From an uncultured Helicobacter sp. (GTDB lineage: Bacteria; Campylobacterota; Campylobacteria; Campylobacterales; Helicobacteraceae), in the NCBI GenBank assembly GCA_944323645.1, contig CALUTE010000001.1, positions 62,001 to 126,000 of the forward strand: a stretch of DNA of 64,000 nucleotides. The letters run 5' to 3'. Shown here in pieces: positions 18,808 to 27,845 of the stretch. Each line of letters begins with the position of its first letter. Positions within the stretch are counted from its first letter, which is position 1. Below the pieces are notes generated by a model, which had not been told where the DNA came from, did not search any database, and worked only from the letters and a program-made list of their open reading frames with translations. The position numbers and the translations under genes are program-made.

Positions 18808-21781
18808 AGTTTTTTCGCAAGGATTTTCAAGTAGAATCCTCCTATGCCAAGATTCCGCAGAAGCACTTCGTGCGTATCACATTGCTAGCTACGCAAACAA
18901 GGCTAATATCCTGCATTTACAGCCTATCTTATTACCAGAAGCGCGCTTTGCCTATGGTGACGATTTGCGTAGTTTTTTTACAGAATTTATCGAACTTTTA
19001 GCGCAATTGCGTGCGTTTTATGCAAACAATAATTCCCTACTAATAGCACCTATTTTTTCTGTGCTCTATCCTCTTCCAACACCAAAATACTGCAAATCTA
19101 TCCAACTTAATTTACAAACATCCTATCATCTTTCCACATTGCAAGAGATGCTTATACGCTTTGGTTATGAAACAGTTGAAATGATTGAAATGGAAGGAGA
19201 AGTAAGTTTTCGTGGCGATATTATTGATATTTATCCACCCCTAGATAAACCTTATCGTATCAGCTTTTTCGAAGATGAATGTGAAGATATTCGCACATTT
19301 GATCTGCAAACCCAACTAAGCCAGAAAAACACAACAAATATTACAACACTAACTATCCCTCCCGCACTTTTTAGTCTTGATGAACATGAATATGAAAAAT
19401 TACAAGAAATCATACAAGAAAGCGATTTTGAGGTTTTAAATAAGGATATTCTCTCGCTTGGAATGTGGTATTTACAAGAACGTTGTTTGCTACCATCAAC
19501 ATATCCGACACTCATTACCCAAAAAGCCTCACAAGAACTTCGTGAGATCCTCTCTACCCGCGAGAATCTAGACTCATTTTGGCATACACAAAACCTGCCA
19601 ATCCTTGAAGAAAAGCAAGGCTATAATGATATAGATTTTCATTTCAGTGCCCTAAATAGCTTTATAACACACCATAGCAACAAACAAATCACCCTCCTTA
19701 CAACAAGCAAAGCTATTCTTTCTACACTAGATTCTACTATACTACAAAATGTACGCATAGTAGAATCTAGTGCAAACATACACATTATAACACCAGATAT
19801 AATAATCCTAAGCTTAGACACATTATCAAAAACCAAAAAGCGCATTTCTCGCCCAAAATTTGCACTCAACGAACTAAAAAATGGCGATTATATCGTTCAT
19901 AGTGATTATGGCATAGGAATCTTTCGTGGTATTGTGCAAAATACAATTATGGGGAGTGTACGCGATTTTGTCTATATCCAATATTATGGCGATGATAAAC
20001 TGTTACTACCTGTTGAAAATCTCCACCTAATTGATCGTTATGTTGCTACAAGTGGTAGCATACCAGTAGTTGATAGGCTTGGCAAAGGTAGTTTTATGCG
20101 ACTCAAAGAAAAAGCAAAGGCTAAATTATTTGAAATCGCAGATACTATCATTCAACTCGCTGCAAAGCGTAATCTCTTGCGAGGCGCACTCATCAAAACA
20201 GATGATCCAGAACTTAATGTATTCAAGCATTCTTGTGGATTTGAGCTAACAAAAGACCAAGAAAATGCCATAGTTGCAATTATGAAAGATCTTTCAAGCG
20301 GACGTGTTATGGATAGGCTTCTTAGTGGCGATGTCGGGTTTGGCAAAACAGAAGTAGCGATGAATGCTATCTATGCTGTATGCAAAAGTGGATTTCAAGC
20401 CGCACTTGTTGTTCCAACAACACTTCTTAGTATTCAGCACTTTACTACACTAAGCACGCGATTTGCACCATTTAATATTAAAGTATGCAAGCTTGATCGT
20501 TTTATAAGTACAAAAGCAAAGCGTGATTTGCTTATAGCACTAAAAGAAGGAAAAATTGATGTTGTCGTTGGTACGCACAGCCTTTTTAACGCAGAATTTA
20601 AAGCATTGGGGCTGGTTGTTGTTGATGAAGAACATAAATTTGGTGTTAAACAAAAAGAATCTCTCAAAGAACTTAGTAATAATGTACATATCCTTAGTAT
20701 GTCAGCTACACCAATACCTCGCACACTCAATATGGCACTCTCACATATTAAAGGAATGAGCAGGCTTGAGACACCACCAATCTCGCGCAAAGATTCTCGC
20801 ACATTTATCAAACCAAAATCTGATCAACTCATCAAAGAAGTGGTTATGCGAGAAATTCGGCGTGGAGGACAGATATTTTATATCCACAACAACATTGCTT
20901 CGATCCCAGCACTACACAGTCATCTCTCTTCATTATTGCCAAATGTACAAACTGCTATTTTGCACTCTCAAATATCCGCAAAAGAAAGTGAACAAATTAT
21001 GTATGATTTTGCGCAAGGTGCATATCAGATTCTGCTTTGTACAGCTATTATTGAATCAGGTATTCATCTCCCTAATGCCAATACAATCATTATTGATAGT
21101 GCAGATAAATTTGGACTTGCTGACTTGCACCAACTGCGAGGGCGCGTGGGTCGAGGGGATAAAGAGGGGTTTTGCTATTTTCTTGTTGAGTCCCTAGAAT
21201 CTATCACGCAAGAAGCTACCAAACGACTGCTTGCCCTAGAGCGCAATTCCTATCTTGGTAGTGGAGCAAGCATTGCCTACCACGATTTAGAGATTAGAGG
21301 TGGTGGCAATCTTATTGGAGAATCTCAAAGTGGGCATATCAAAAATATTGGCTATGGACTTTATTTGCATCTCCTTGAAGATGCAATCAATACATTAAGT
21401 GGGCAAGCAAAACTCGATGAAAAGGGTGTGGAATTGCGCCTTAATGTGAGTGCATATCTTAGTCCAGAGCTCATAGCAAGTGATACATTACGACTCGAGC
21501 TTTATAGGCGGCTTTCATTGTGTAACGATATACAAGAAGTGGCACTTATAGAATCAGAAATTCAAGATAGATTTGGCAAGCTTGATGCGATGAGTATAGC
21601 ATTTCTCCAACTTATCCTCATTAAGATTCTAGCTAACCACAAACATCTTAAAGCAATTGCACACTTTGGACAAAATATCCAAATTACACTTGATTCTGGA
21701 GAAAAAATATCGCTAAAAAGTCCAAGCGCAGATGATGATGATGTATTAGAAACAATCCTAACATATCTACGAAAAAGTTAG
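18785..21781 (+). CDS. mfd: Transcription-repair coupling factor Mfd
   Basis: 998 aa. UvrB-like N-terminal part (VSFRGDIIDIYPP), RNA-polymerase-interaction domain (GDYIVHSDYGIGIFRG), then the RecG-like translocase with LLSGDVGFGKTEVAMNA, VVPTTLL, VDEEHKFGVKQKE, SMSATPIPRTL, and QLRGRVGRGDKEGFCYF. It removes stalled RNA polymerase and recruits UvrA. It is somewhat shorter than E. coli Mfd (1148 aa), as in H. pylori. The ATG lies within ccmA with no strong ribosome site, suggesting coupled translation. Confidence 0.95.
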   Translation: MLQANLYRVFSQGFSSRILLCQDSAEALRAYHIASYANKANILHLQPILLPEARFAYGDDLRSFFTEFIELLAQLRAFYANNNSLLIAPIFSVLYPLPTPKYCKSIQLNLQTSYHLSTLQEMLIRFGYETVEMIEMEGEVSFRGDIIDIYPPLDKPYRISFFEDECEDIRTFDLQTQLSQKNTTNITTLTIPPALFSLDEHEYEKLQEIIQESDFEVLNKDILSLGMWYLQERCLLPSTYPTLITQKASQELREILSTRENLDSFWHTQNLPILEEKQGYNDIDFHFSALNSFITHHSNKQITLLTTSKAILSTLDSTILQNVRIVESSANIHIITPDIIILSLDTLSKTKKRISRPKFALNELKNGDYIVHSDYGIGIFRGIVQNTIMGSVRDFVYIQYYGDDKLLLPVENLHLIDRYVATSGSIPVVDRLGKGSFMRLKEKAKAKLFEIADTIIQLAAKRNLLRGALIKTDDPELNVFKHSCGFELTKDQENAIVAIMKDLSSGRVMDRLLSGDVGFGKTEVAMNAIYAVCKSGFQAALVVPTTLLSIQHFTTLSTRFAPFNIKVCKLDRFISTKAKRDLLIALKEGKIDVVVGTHSLFNAEFKALGLVVVDEEHKFGVKQKESLKELSNNVHILSMSATPIPRTLNMALSHIKGMSRLETPPISRKDSRTFIKPKSDQLIKEVVMREIRRGGQIFYIHNNIASIPALHSHLSSLLPNVQTAILHSQISAKESEQIMYDFAQGAYQILLCTAIIESGIHLPNANTIIIDSADKFGLADLHQLRGRVGRGDKEGFCYFLVESLESITQEATKRLLALERNSYLGSGASIAYHDLEIRGGGNLIGESQSGHIKNIGYGLYLHLLEDAINTLSGQAKLDEKGVELRLNVSAYLSPELIASDTLRLELYRRLSLCNDIQEVALIESEIQDRFGKLDAMSIAFLQLILIKILANHKHLKAIAHFGQNIQITLDSGEKISLKSPSADDDDVLETILTYLRKS

Positions 21782-21831
21782 TGCTACAAAATCAAACCTA
21801 ATATTTGTTACTATGCTTGCTACAATCTAAT

Positions 21832-21854
21832 GCTAAATATAGCGCATATTTAGC
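21832..21854. terminator. Bidirectional hairpin between mfd and ruvB
   Basis: Nine-base arms GCTAAATAT / ATATTTAGC flank a 5-base AGCGC loop, exactly between the convergent mfd and ruvB stop codons. The stem is AT-rich and has no long T-tail. Confidence 0.5.
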
Positions 21855-21864
21855 TCTTAAAATT

Positions 21865-22956
21865 CTAAAACAACCCCCCTCTTGAAAGCTTCAAAAGCTC
21901 ATAGGTTTTTGTTGTTGCTACTCTGCCTCGTGCAGAACGTTCCACAAATCCATTTGCCAACAAATAAGGTTCAATCAAATCTTGGATAGTGTCCTCATCT
22001 TCGCTTATCATAGCTGCAATCGTATTGAGCCCAATTGGTTTCTTCACCTGTGCTATTGCGCTAAGATAGCGCAAATCAAGCGCATCAAACCCAAGCTCAT
22101 TCACCCCAAGCGCTTCAAGCGCATATTGCGTTGTTTTAAGGGTTATGCACACCTCATCATTCACATCTGAAAAATCCCGCACTCTACGCAAAAGACGTAA
22201 GGCAATACGCGGTGTACCTCGTGATCGTTTAGCTATCTCATCACTTGCTTGTTTATCAATTTGGCGCGACAGCTTTTTGGCAGCTTTTTGTATAATTTGC
22301 CCAAGCTCATTATTATCATAAAATTGCAAGCGAAAATCCATTCCAAACCTATCTCGAAGTGGGCTTGAAAGCATACCCGCGCGTGTTGTAGCACCAATCA
22401 ACATAAAAGGTGGCAAATCGATCTTTATCGTCTGTGCGGCTGGTCCAGAACCCGTGATAATATCTAGTCTAAAATCCTCCATTGCTGGATAAAGCATTTC
22501 TTCAATCGCTGGACTTAAGCGATGAATTTCATCAATAAACAAAATATCGCCACTATTAAGATTTGTCAAAATTGCTGCAAGATCGCCAGCACGCTCAATC
22601 ATAGGAGCAGCAGAAACCTTAATATTTGCCCCCATTTCATAAGCAATAATGTGACTCAATGTGGTTTTACCAAGACCGGGAGGACCAAACAGAAGTGTAT
22701 GCATAAGGCATTCATTGCGCTTTTTTGCGCCAAGTATGGCAACTTTTAGATTCTGCTTGATTTGTTCCTGCCCAATATAGTCCTCCCAAACACTAGGGCG
22801 CAAAGACATTTCTGTGCGATCCTCATCGCTTGCTGCTTGCATACAAACCACACGAGATTCTGCTCCATCTATCTCCTCTACTGCTGGCTTTATGGATTCT
22901 CTTTTATGTGTTTTTTTAGGACTTGCTTCCTCAAAATTTAGCGTGATCTTTTCCAT
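21865..22956 (-). CDS. ruvB: Holliday junction helicase RuvB
   Basis: 363 aa AAA+ protein. Walker [10 protein letters not shown], Walker [12 protein letters not shown], sensor 1 LIGATTRAG, arginine-finger region [11 protein letters not shown], and a C-terminal winged helix with [13 protein letters not shown]. RuvB drives branch migration with RuvA. The conserved start of the core ([17 protein letters not shown]) comes at residue 51, about 25-30 residues later than in most Helicobacter RuvB. GAGGG 8 bp before ATG 22956 supports the long form, though Met39 or Met50 could start instead. It follows panB by 19 bp. Confidence 0.94.
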   Translation of the reverse strand: MEKITLNFEEASPKKTHKRESIKPAVEEIDGAESRVVCMQAASDEDRTEMSLRPSVWEDYIGQEQIKQNLKVAILGAKKRNECLMHTLLFGPPGLGKTTLSHIIAYEMGANIKVSAAPMIERAGDLAAILTNLNSGDILFIDEIHRLSPAIEEMLYPAMEDFRLDIITGSGPAAQTIKIDLPPFMLIGATTRAGMLSSPLRDRFGMDFRLQFYDNNELGQIIQKAAKKLSRQIDKQASDEIAKRSRGTPRIALRLLRRVRDFSDVNDEVCITLKTTQYALEALGVNELGFDALDLRYLSAIAQVKKPIGLNTIAAMISEDEDTIQDLIEPYLLANGFVERSARGRVATTKTYELLKLSRGGLF

Positions 22957-22975
22957 ACTTTGCCCTCAATTTATG

Positions 22976-23764
22976 TTAGTAGCTCTCCTTATCGCTTGGG
23001 AAACGCATCGTTTGCACATCTTTTGTGTATTCGCGCACAGCATTTTTGATAAGACTCACCCCATCAAGATAGCGTCGAACAAACTTTGGAGTAAAATCAT
23101 TAAATAAACCAAGCATATCGCTCCACACCAGAATCTGCCCATCGCAATCCACAGAAGAGCCAATCCCGATCGTTGGAATCTGTACGGATTGAGTAATTTG
23201 GCGCGCACTTTGTGCAACTATACCCTCCAGCAAAAGACCAAAAGCCCCTGCCTCCTCAAATGCAAGCGCAGAATCTAAAAGCCATTTACTCTGCTCCTCA
23301 TCTTTTCCCTTTACCTTATAGCCGCCTTCAGCCTTTATATGCTGTGGCATAAGCCCTATGTGTGGCATAACTGCTATACCCTCCTCTATAAGAGCTCGCA
23401 AAATGGGAAGCTTATGGAGTGTTAGCTCGATTTTTATCGCATCAATTTTGGTATGGCGGATAAGTTTAATAGCATTTTTTAGTGCCATATCGCGTGTAGC
23501 ATAACTACCAAAGGGCATATCAGCAATCAAAAAAGACTGATGTGCCCTTTGACATACTGCTTTTGTATGGTAAATCATCGCATCAAGTGAGAGACTCGTA
23601 GTATCATTGCGCCCATTAAAACTCATATTAAGACTATCGCCAACTAAAAGAATATCCACTTCACCATCAAATATTCCTGCAAAAAGCGCATCATAAGCAG
23701 TAAGAGCAGTAATTTTTTGGTGATTTTTTTTTGCTTGAATAGCCTTTAGTGTCATTTTTGACAT
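22976..23764 (-). CDS. panB: 3-methyl-2-oxobutanoate hydroxymethyltransferase PanB
   Basis: 262-263 aa from ATG 23764, chosen because AAAGGGG precedes it; an in-frame ATG at 23794 lacks a ribosome site. Motifs: ITALTAYDALFAGI, LLVGDSLNM, FLIADMPFGSY, MPHIGLMPQ and IGIGSSVDCDGQILV. It makes ketopantoate, the first step of pantothenate synthesis. The panB-ruvB pair is also adjacent in H. pylori. An A9 run near codons 10-12 is in frame here. Confidence 0.95.
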   Translation of the reverse strand: MSKMTLKAIQAKKNHQKITALTAYDALFAGIFDGEVDILLVGDSLNMSFNGRNDTTSLSLDAMIYHTKAVCQRAHQSFLIADMPFGSYATRDMALKNAIKLIRHTKIDAIKIELTLHKLPILRALIEEGIAVMPHIGLMPQHIKAEGGYKVKGKDEEQSKWLLDSALAFEEAGAFGLLLEGIVAQSARQITQSVQIPTIGIGSSVDCDGQILVWSDMLGLFNDFTPKFVRRYLDGVSLIKNAVREYTKDVQTMRFPSDKESY

Positions 23765-23833
23765 AAATACCCCTTTTATATTGATGATTGGCATTCTAGC
23801 AAAATTGATATTGCTATAAACTTTATTACAAGC

Positions 23834-23839
23834 TATAAT
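23834..23839 (+). promoter_or_regulatory. -10 box (TATAAT) for outer-membrane protein cluster
   Basis: TATAAT lies 45 bp before the ATG at 23884, in the divergent gap with panB and after an AT-rich stretch. Confidence 0.5.
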
Positions 23840-23883
23840 AACTTCTTTAGTAGTTGAACCCAGTTATTTTTAGGATAGCATAG

Positions 23884-24618
23884 ATGACACAAAATCATAA
23901 CTATAAAATCATAAGGTTACTTTTGCAGATAACCTGCATTGTGTCGTTAATCTTTGTAAAAATACAAGCTGGCAACGCCACTAAAACTCCATTTCTTGAT
24001 CCAAGCAAACCTATTGATTACAGTACACTTGATCTCTACTACTACCCCTATATCATTGCGTACAAAAAAGTAACTGATGCAGAAATTGCAATGCTTGTTA
24101 ATGATCTTGAAGCATCATCACAGAAAACAGGGGTTTTTGTCGGCGTATATGGGGGTTGGATTTTTCATAATGCTACGAATGACCCTATTTATCTTAGTGA
24201 TAATGCGTTTGCTTACGGACTCAAAGCTGGTTATCAAAGCTTTTTTCCTTCTCTCTACGACACTCTCTCAATTCCTAACAAAGTAGGTAGCAGAATCTAT
24301 CTACAATATCTTGGCAGTAATGCTAAAGAGTTTAATTATGCCGATCTTGGGTTTAGTAGTATAGGAATAAGTGGGGATATACTTATTGATTTACCAGTAA
24401 TGCAGGGGCTAGAATCTGGCGCTATTATGGGGATTGGACTACTTAGTATGATTTATGATGATAAGCCAAACTCCGTACTAGGGGGTATGATTAATCTAGG
24501 TTTTGATTTTGTAATAGCGCAAAAACATCGCATAGAAGCAGAAATCAAGTTTATCATTAATGATAAACTTGATTGGTTTGGAGCAATGACTATGGCAGGA
24601 TATAGCTATGTGTTTTAA
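23884..24618 (+). CDS. Outer-membrane beta-barrel protein (first of three)
   Basis: 244 aa. It has an N-terminal signal segment (LLLQITCIVSLIFVKIQAG), a short linker, then alternating strands and a C-terminal Phe (AGYSYVF), the usual barrel ending. Shared elements with the next two genes include a GSRIYLQYLG strand, a strand ending IDLPV, and HRIEAEIKF, so the three are probably paralogues from tandem duplication. This resembles the small Helicobacter outer-membrane protein family. Ligand or role is unknown. It overlaps the frame of its neighbour only if that gene starts at 24608. Confidence 0.75.
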   Translation: MTQNHNYKIIRLLLQITCIVSLIFVKIQAGNATKTPFLDPSKPIDYSTLDLYYYPYIIAYKKVTDAEIAMLVNDLEASSQKTGVFVGVYGGWIFHNATNDPIYLSDNAFAYGLKAGYQSFFPSLYDTLSIPNKVGSRIYLQYLGSNAKEFNYADLGFSSIGISGDILIDLPVMQGLESGAIMGIGLLSMIYDDKPNSVLGGMINLGFDFVIAQKHRIEAEIKFIINDKLDWFGAMTMAGYSYVF

Positions 24619-24670
24619 GTGTGCCCTCTTAGAATCTAAGCTAAAATATAAGCTATGTATCTTAAGTATT

Positions 24671-25375
24671 ATGCGATATGTGGCTTCTTTTTGTCTGCTT
24701 ATATATCTTTGTGTTATCCCACTCTTTGCAGAATCTAATACAAACGATACTGAACAAGAAAAACAAAAGCAACTCTACTTCCTGCGCGCGCAGTACTACC
24801 AATTTTTACTCAAAAAAGCACAAGAACAGGAGAATCTCATAAGAAATGGTTGGTTCATAGGGGCTATACTTGGCACAAGTCAGATCAACATCAACCTTAA
24901 CTCTTCTTATGCGCTTGATCGAACTCTCCCCGCATCAATCAACCCTCTTGCTTTTGGTGTGAGTGGTGGGTATTTGCGCTTCATTGGTTTTTCACCTATG
25001 GGTGTGCGTATATATGGACAGTATATAGGTGCATTTAACTTCTCGGGTAATGTCACTGATAGTGTGAATACACACCTTGTAAGCTTTAATATTGACCTTG
25101 TTGGGGATTTGCCCATAGCAAAAGAGGGGTATTATCTAGGAGCATATGTGGGGATTGGTGCCGGGGTGCAAACTTTCTCCCAAACACGTCAAAATAGTAT
25201 CAATGATGTCGCCATATCAAGGTTAAATGTGGGAAGCGTGATTAATGTAGGAATTTCTATCACACTGGATTTTCGACATCGCATAGAGGCTGGTATCAAA
25301 GTGCCTCCAAACGTGTATAATGAAAGTTACTCGTTTGGGTTAATGTACCTTGCAGGCTATCAATACTTGTTTTAA
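24671..25375 (+). CDS. Outer-membrane beta-barrel protein (second of three)
   Basis: 234 aa from ATG 24671, where a good signal peptide begins (VASFCLLIYLCVIPLFA). An in-frame ATG at 24608 overlaps the previous gene and would put about 20 polar residues before the signal. After a Gln-rich helix (QYYQFLLKKAQEQENL) come barrel strands, including VRIYGQYIGAF, VSFNIDLVGDLP and DFRHRIEAGIKV, ending GYQYLF. It shares these elements with both neighbours. Function unknown. Confidence 0.72.
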   Translation: MRYVASFCLLIYLCVIPLFAESNTNDTEQEKQKQLYFLRAQYYQFLLKKAQEQENLIRNGWFIGAILGTSQININLNSSYALDRTLPASINPLAFGVSGGYLRFIGFSPMGVRIYGQYIGAFNFSGNVTDSVNTHLVSFNIDLVGDLPIAKEGYYLGAYVGIGAGVQTFSQTRQNSINDVAISRLNVGSVINVGISITLDFRHRIEAGIKVPPNVYNESYSFGLMYLAGYQYLF

Positions 25376-25383
25376 GGTTTTAT

Positions 25384-26526
25384 ATGATTTTATATTACCA
25401 ATCAAAAAATCTAATACAAACTACCAAAACAAAAGCATTTAATATTGCCATAAAACTTCTAGGCATATTGACTGTATGTACCACTTTAGCACATACAGAA
25501 TCCAATGCGACGCATTTAAGTGATAATAAACGTATCCAAGCGCGTGATATGCTACGAGCGCAAAGCGAAGCACTGCAGGGTAAAAGTGTTGATGAAAAAA
25601 TTAAGCATTATGAAAACCTTTTGCTCGATAATGGTATCACCCCTAAGCCAACACCCTACAAAGAATCTGACTATATCGAATGGCGTTTTAGTGATAGATC
25701 ACAAAGTAAAAAACACAATCTTAGCAAGCGCTATACATTGGCTGACCAAAAAAGTGGTGCATTTGCGAGCATAACTCTTGGTAGAGCTAATATAGACCAA
25801 ACCTATATTGATGGGCTCTATAATCGCACCAACAATGTCCCGGCAGACAACACAGATAGTTCTACTTGTAATGATAATGATAAAAGTGGGTGTAAAACCA
25901 CAGGAGTATTCATAAATCGTGCCGATGGAATCAAGATAGCCTCTACCCTTTGGGCATTTGGTGGTGGATTTGGGTATCAGAAGTTTTTTAACCCATATTT
26001 TGGTACGCGTCTTTATGGCGATGGGCTTTTAAGTACTGGGAGTGAAAAAATAGACAATGAGGTTGTTGGAGATTTTTGGTATATTCTTGGTGGAATGAAT
26101 ATTGATTTGCTAGGCGATATACCCTTAAAACCCTTTACACATTCTAGATTTTTCGAAAAACTCTCTATAGGTGGTTATGTAGGTATTAATATTGGAGTTA
26201 TGCTTTTATTTGATAAAGCGAACGAAAATCTTATAAAATACACAAACAATTACACTAGTAAAGATGTATTGTGGAATTATCAATTACAAGTTGATTATGG
26301 ATTTAATGCTGGTATTAGCTTTAGCTATTCACGCTATAAACTTGATATTGGCGCAAAAGTCCCTCTTGATAAGCTTGGGCTTCCCTCTGAATTGCGACTT
26401 GGCTTAGAATCGCCTGCAACTTATGAGCGCGAAGATAACCCAGATGATCGCGCTTCACTTGTCTCAAAAGACATTGTATTCAAGCGATCTCCTATCTTTA
26501 TTGTCAGTTTTATAATGCTCCTTTAG
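25384..26526 (+). CDS. Outer-membrane beta-barrel protein (third of three, larger)
   Basis: 380 aa. Signal-like hydrophobic segment at residues 20-38 (NIAIKLLGILTVCTTLAHT), then a coiled-coil-like stretch, a Cys-containing insertion (SSTCNDNDKSGCKTTG) likely in a surface loop, and barrel strands GTRLYGDGLL, MNIDLLGDIP and YKLDIGAKVP as in its two upstream neighbours. The C-terminus is IVSFIMLL, ending Leu rather than Phe. It follows the second barrel gene by 8 bp. Function unknown. Confidence 0.68.
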   Translation: MILYYQSKNLIQTTKTKAFNIAIKLLGILTVCTTLAHTESNATHLSDNKRIQARDMLRAQSEALQGKSVDEKIKHYENLLLDNGITPKPTPYKESDYIEWRFSDRSQSKKHNLSKRYTLADQKSGAFASITLGRANIDQTYIDGLYNRTNNVPADNTDSSTCNDNDKSGCKTTGVFINRADGIKIASTLWAFGGGFGYQKFFNPYFGTRLYGDGLLSTGSEKIDNEVVGDFWYILGGMNIDLLGDIPLKPFTHSRFFEKLSIGGYVGINIGVMLLFDKANENLIKYTNNYTSKDVLWNYQLQVDYGFNAGISFSYSRYKLDIGAKVPLDKLGLPSELRLGLESPATYEREDNPDDRASLVSKDIVFKRSPIFIVSFIMLL

Positions 26527-26553
26527 CACACAAGCAAACATTGCCATCAAAAC

Positions 26554-27183
26554 CTATGTAATGTTTTTCCATACATTTTTAATACGAATAGCAAAGAGAT
26601 AAAAAATAGGCGTATTAGCAATTCCTACAAGAGCCTTAAGCGAATAATCTGCCAATGCCATATTCATTGATGTTGCAAGCGCTTGCGTACCAAAAAAAGC
26701 AAGGTTAAAAAACACCATCGTATCAAAAAATTGTGCAATAATTGTTGAGCAGCCATTCCGCAGCCACCAAAGCTTAGGAAAAAATCGCTTAAACGTATAA
26801 AACAGAACAACATCGAGCGGTTGAGAAATACAAAATGCCAAAATAGAAGCGCAAGCAATCTGGGGAGTCGCTGCAAAATATGAGGGCAAAAAAGCGATCA
26901 TAATACCAAGTCCAACCACTTTGATTGTTTCTTTTTTGGGATATTTTTCACTTAAAATATCAAGAAGCAAGAAACTAAAAGGATATGTAAGCGCACCGAA
27001 GGTGAGAGGCGTATCACCTATACGAAATTGTACGGTGTAGTTTGCTACAATCACAATGCCGCCTAGCATTGCTGCAAAAGTAAGCAATGCACGAATAGGC
27101 ATTGTGTTTGTCGTATTGGAATCTGATAAAGTATGATGTTCTAAGCTAGTACGATAGGATTGTTTGTCGTCTAATTTTGGCAT
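26554..27183 (-). CDS. Queuosine-precursor transporter, YhhQ family
   Basis: 209 aa with about six membrane segments. The family signature is seen in FGALTYPFSFLLLDILSEKYP and in QPLDVVLFYTFKR and STIIAQFFDTMVFFNLAF. YhhQ proteins import 7-deazaguanine precursors of the tRNA base queuosine. AGGA precedes the ATG. The gene starts 8 bp after the response-regulator gene, so it is probably the last member of the two-component operon, an unexpected pairing. Confidence 0.85.
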   Translation of the reverse strand: MPKLDDKQSYRTSLEHHTLSDSNTTNTMPIRALLTFAAMLGGIVIVANYTVQFRIGDTPLTFGALTYPFSFLLLDILSEKYPKKETIKVVGLGIMIAFLPSYFAATPQIACASILAFCISQPLDVVLFYTFKRFFPKLWWLRNGCSTIIAQFFDTMVFFNLAFFGTQALATSMNMALADYSLKALVGIANTPIFYLFAIRIKNVWKNIT

Positions 27184-27191
27184 AGAAAATC

Positions 27192-27845
27192 CTAGTTGCT
27201 TGGAGTATTGATCCGATAAACTTTGTTGCGAATTTTGACCAAAAGCCCAACCTCCATAAGCTGATGGAAAGTCTTGACAATTGTTGGTTTGCTAACATTG
27301 AGTTCAGAAATAATATCTTCATAAGAGCCATAAAACATATTGTCCTCATCACAATGATCAAACAAAAATTTAATAATCTCAATTTTCTTACCACCCACAA
27401 ATGTAGCAATTGCACCAAGTAAAAGGTTTTTGCTCTTTATTTCTTTGGCTTGGATTCTAGGGAGAATAGCCTTATGTAGAGTAGCAAGCAACTCTTGAAC
27501 ATCAATAGGCTTTAAAATATAACCATCAACCCTAAGCCCAATCGCATCAAGCAAGTAATGTACTTCTGTGTGGGCTGTGGCAATCACAATAGGACATTGT
27601 GTATTATGCTTACCCTCTCGCACCTTTCGTGCAAATTCTATGCCGCTCATTTTTGGCATAAGAATATCAGTTAGCACAATATCGATATTATGAGTATTAA
27701 ATATATCAAGTGCTTCAAGCCCATTTTTTGCAAGCAGAATCCTATCCATATAATCTTCTAATACCATAGCCGTCATACGTGCAACATCATCATTATCTTC
27801 GACATACAAAATCGTTAATGGCTTAAGTTCTAAAAACTGTTGCAT
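27192..27845 (-). CDS. Response regulator with RepL-like winged-helix output
   Basis: 217 aa from ATG 27845. The receiver domain is complete: acidic pair VEDNDD, phospho-Asp in [12 protein letters not shown], Thr in VIATAHTE, Lys in ILKPID. The C-terminal part (about 140-217) is a winged helix, [20 protein letters not shown] ... [14 protein letters not shown], which by eye resembles plasmid RepL-type DNA-binding proteins more than OmpR or NarL outputs. The start overlaps the histidine kinase gene by 16 bp, so the two are a cognate pair. Target genes are unknown. An upstream in-frame ATG at 27929 lies well inside the kinase gene and is less likely. Confidence 0.85.
   Translation of the reverse strand: MQQFLELKPLTILYVEDNDDVARMTAMVLEDYMDRILLAKNGLEALDIFNTHNIDIVLTDILMPKMSGIEFARKVREGKHNTQCPIVIATAHTEVHYLLDAIGLRVDGYILKPIDVQELLATLHKAILPRIQAKEIKSKNLLLGAIATFVGGKKIEIIKFLFDHCDEDNMFYGSYEDIISELNVSKPTIVKTFHQLMEVGLLVKIRNKVYRINTPSN

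Noticed and set aside
23720-23732. A9 run near the 5' end of panB as a phase switch
   Set aside because: It encodes Lys-Lys in an essential biosynthetic gene and is in frame; switching is unlikely, though slippage cannot be excluded.
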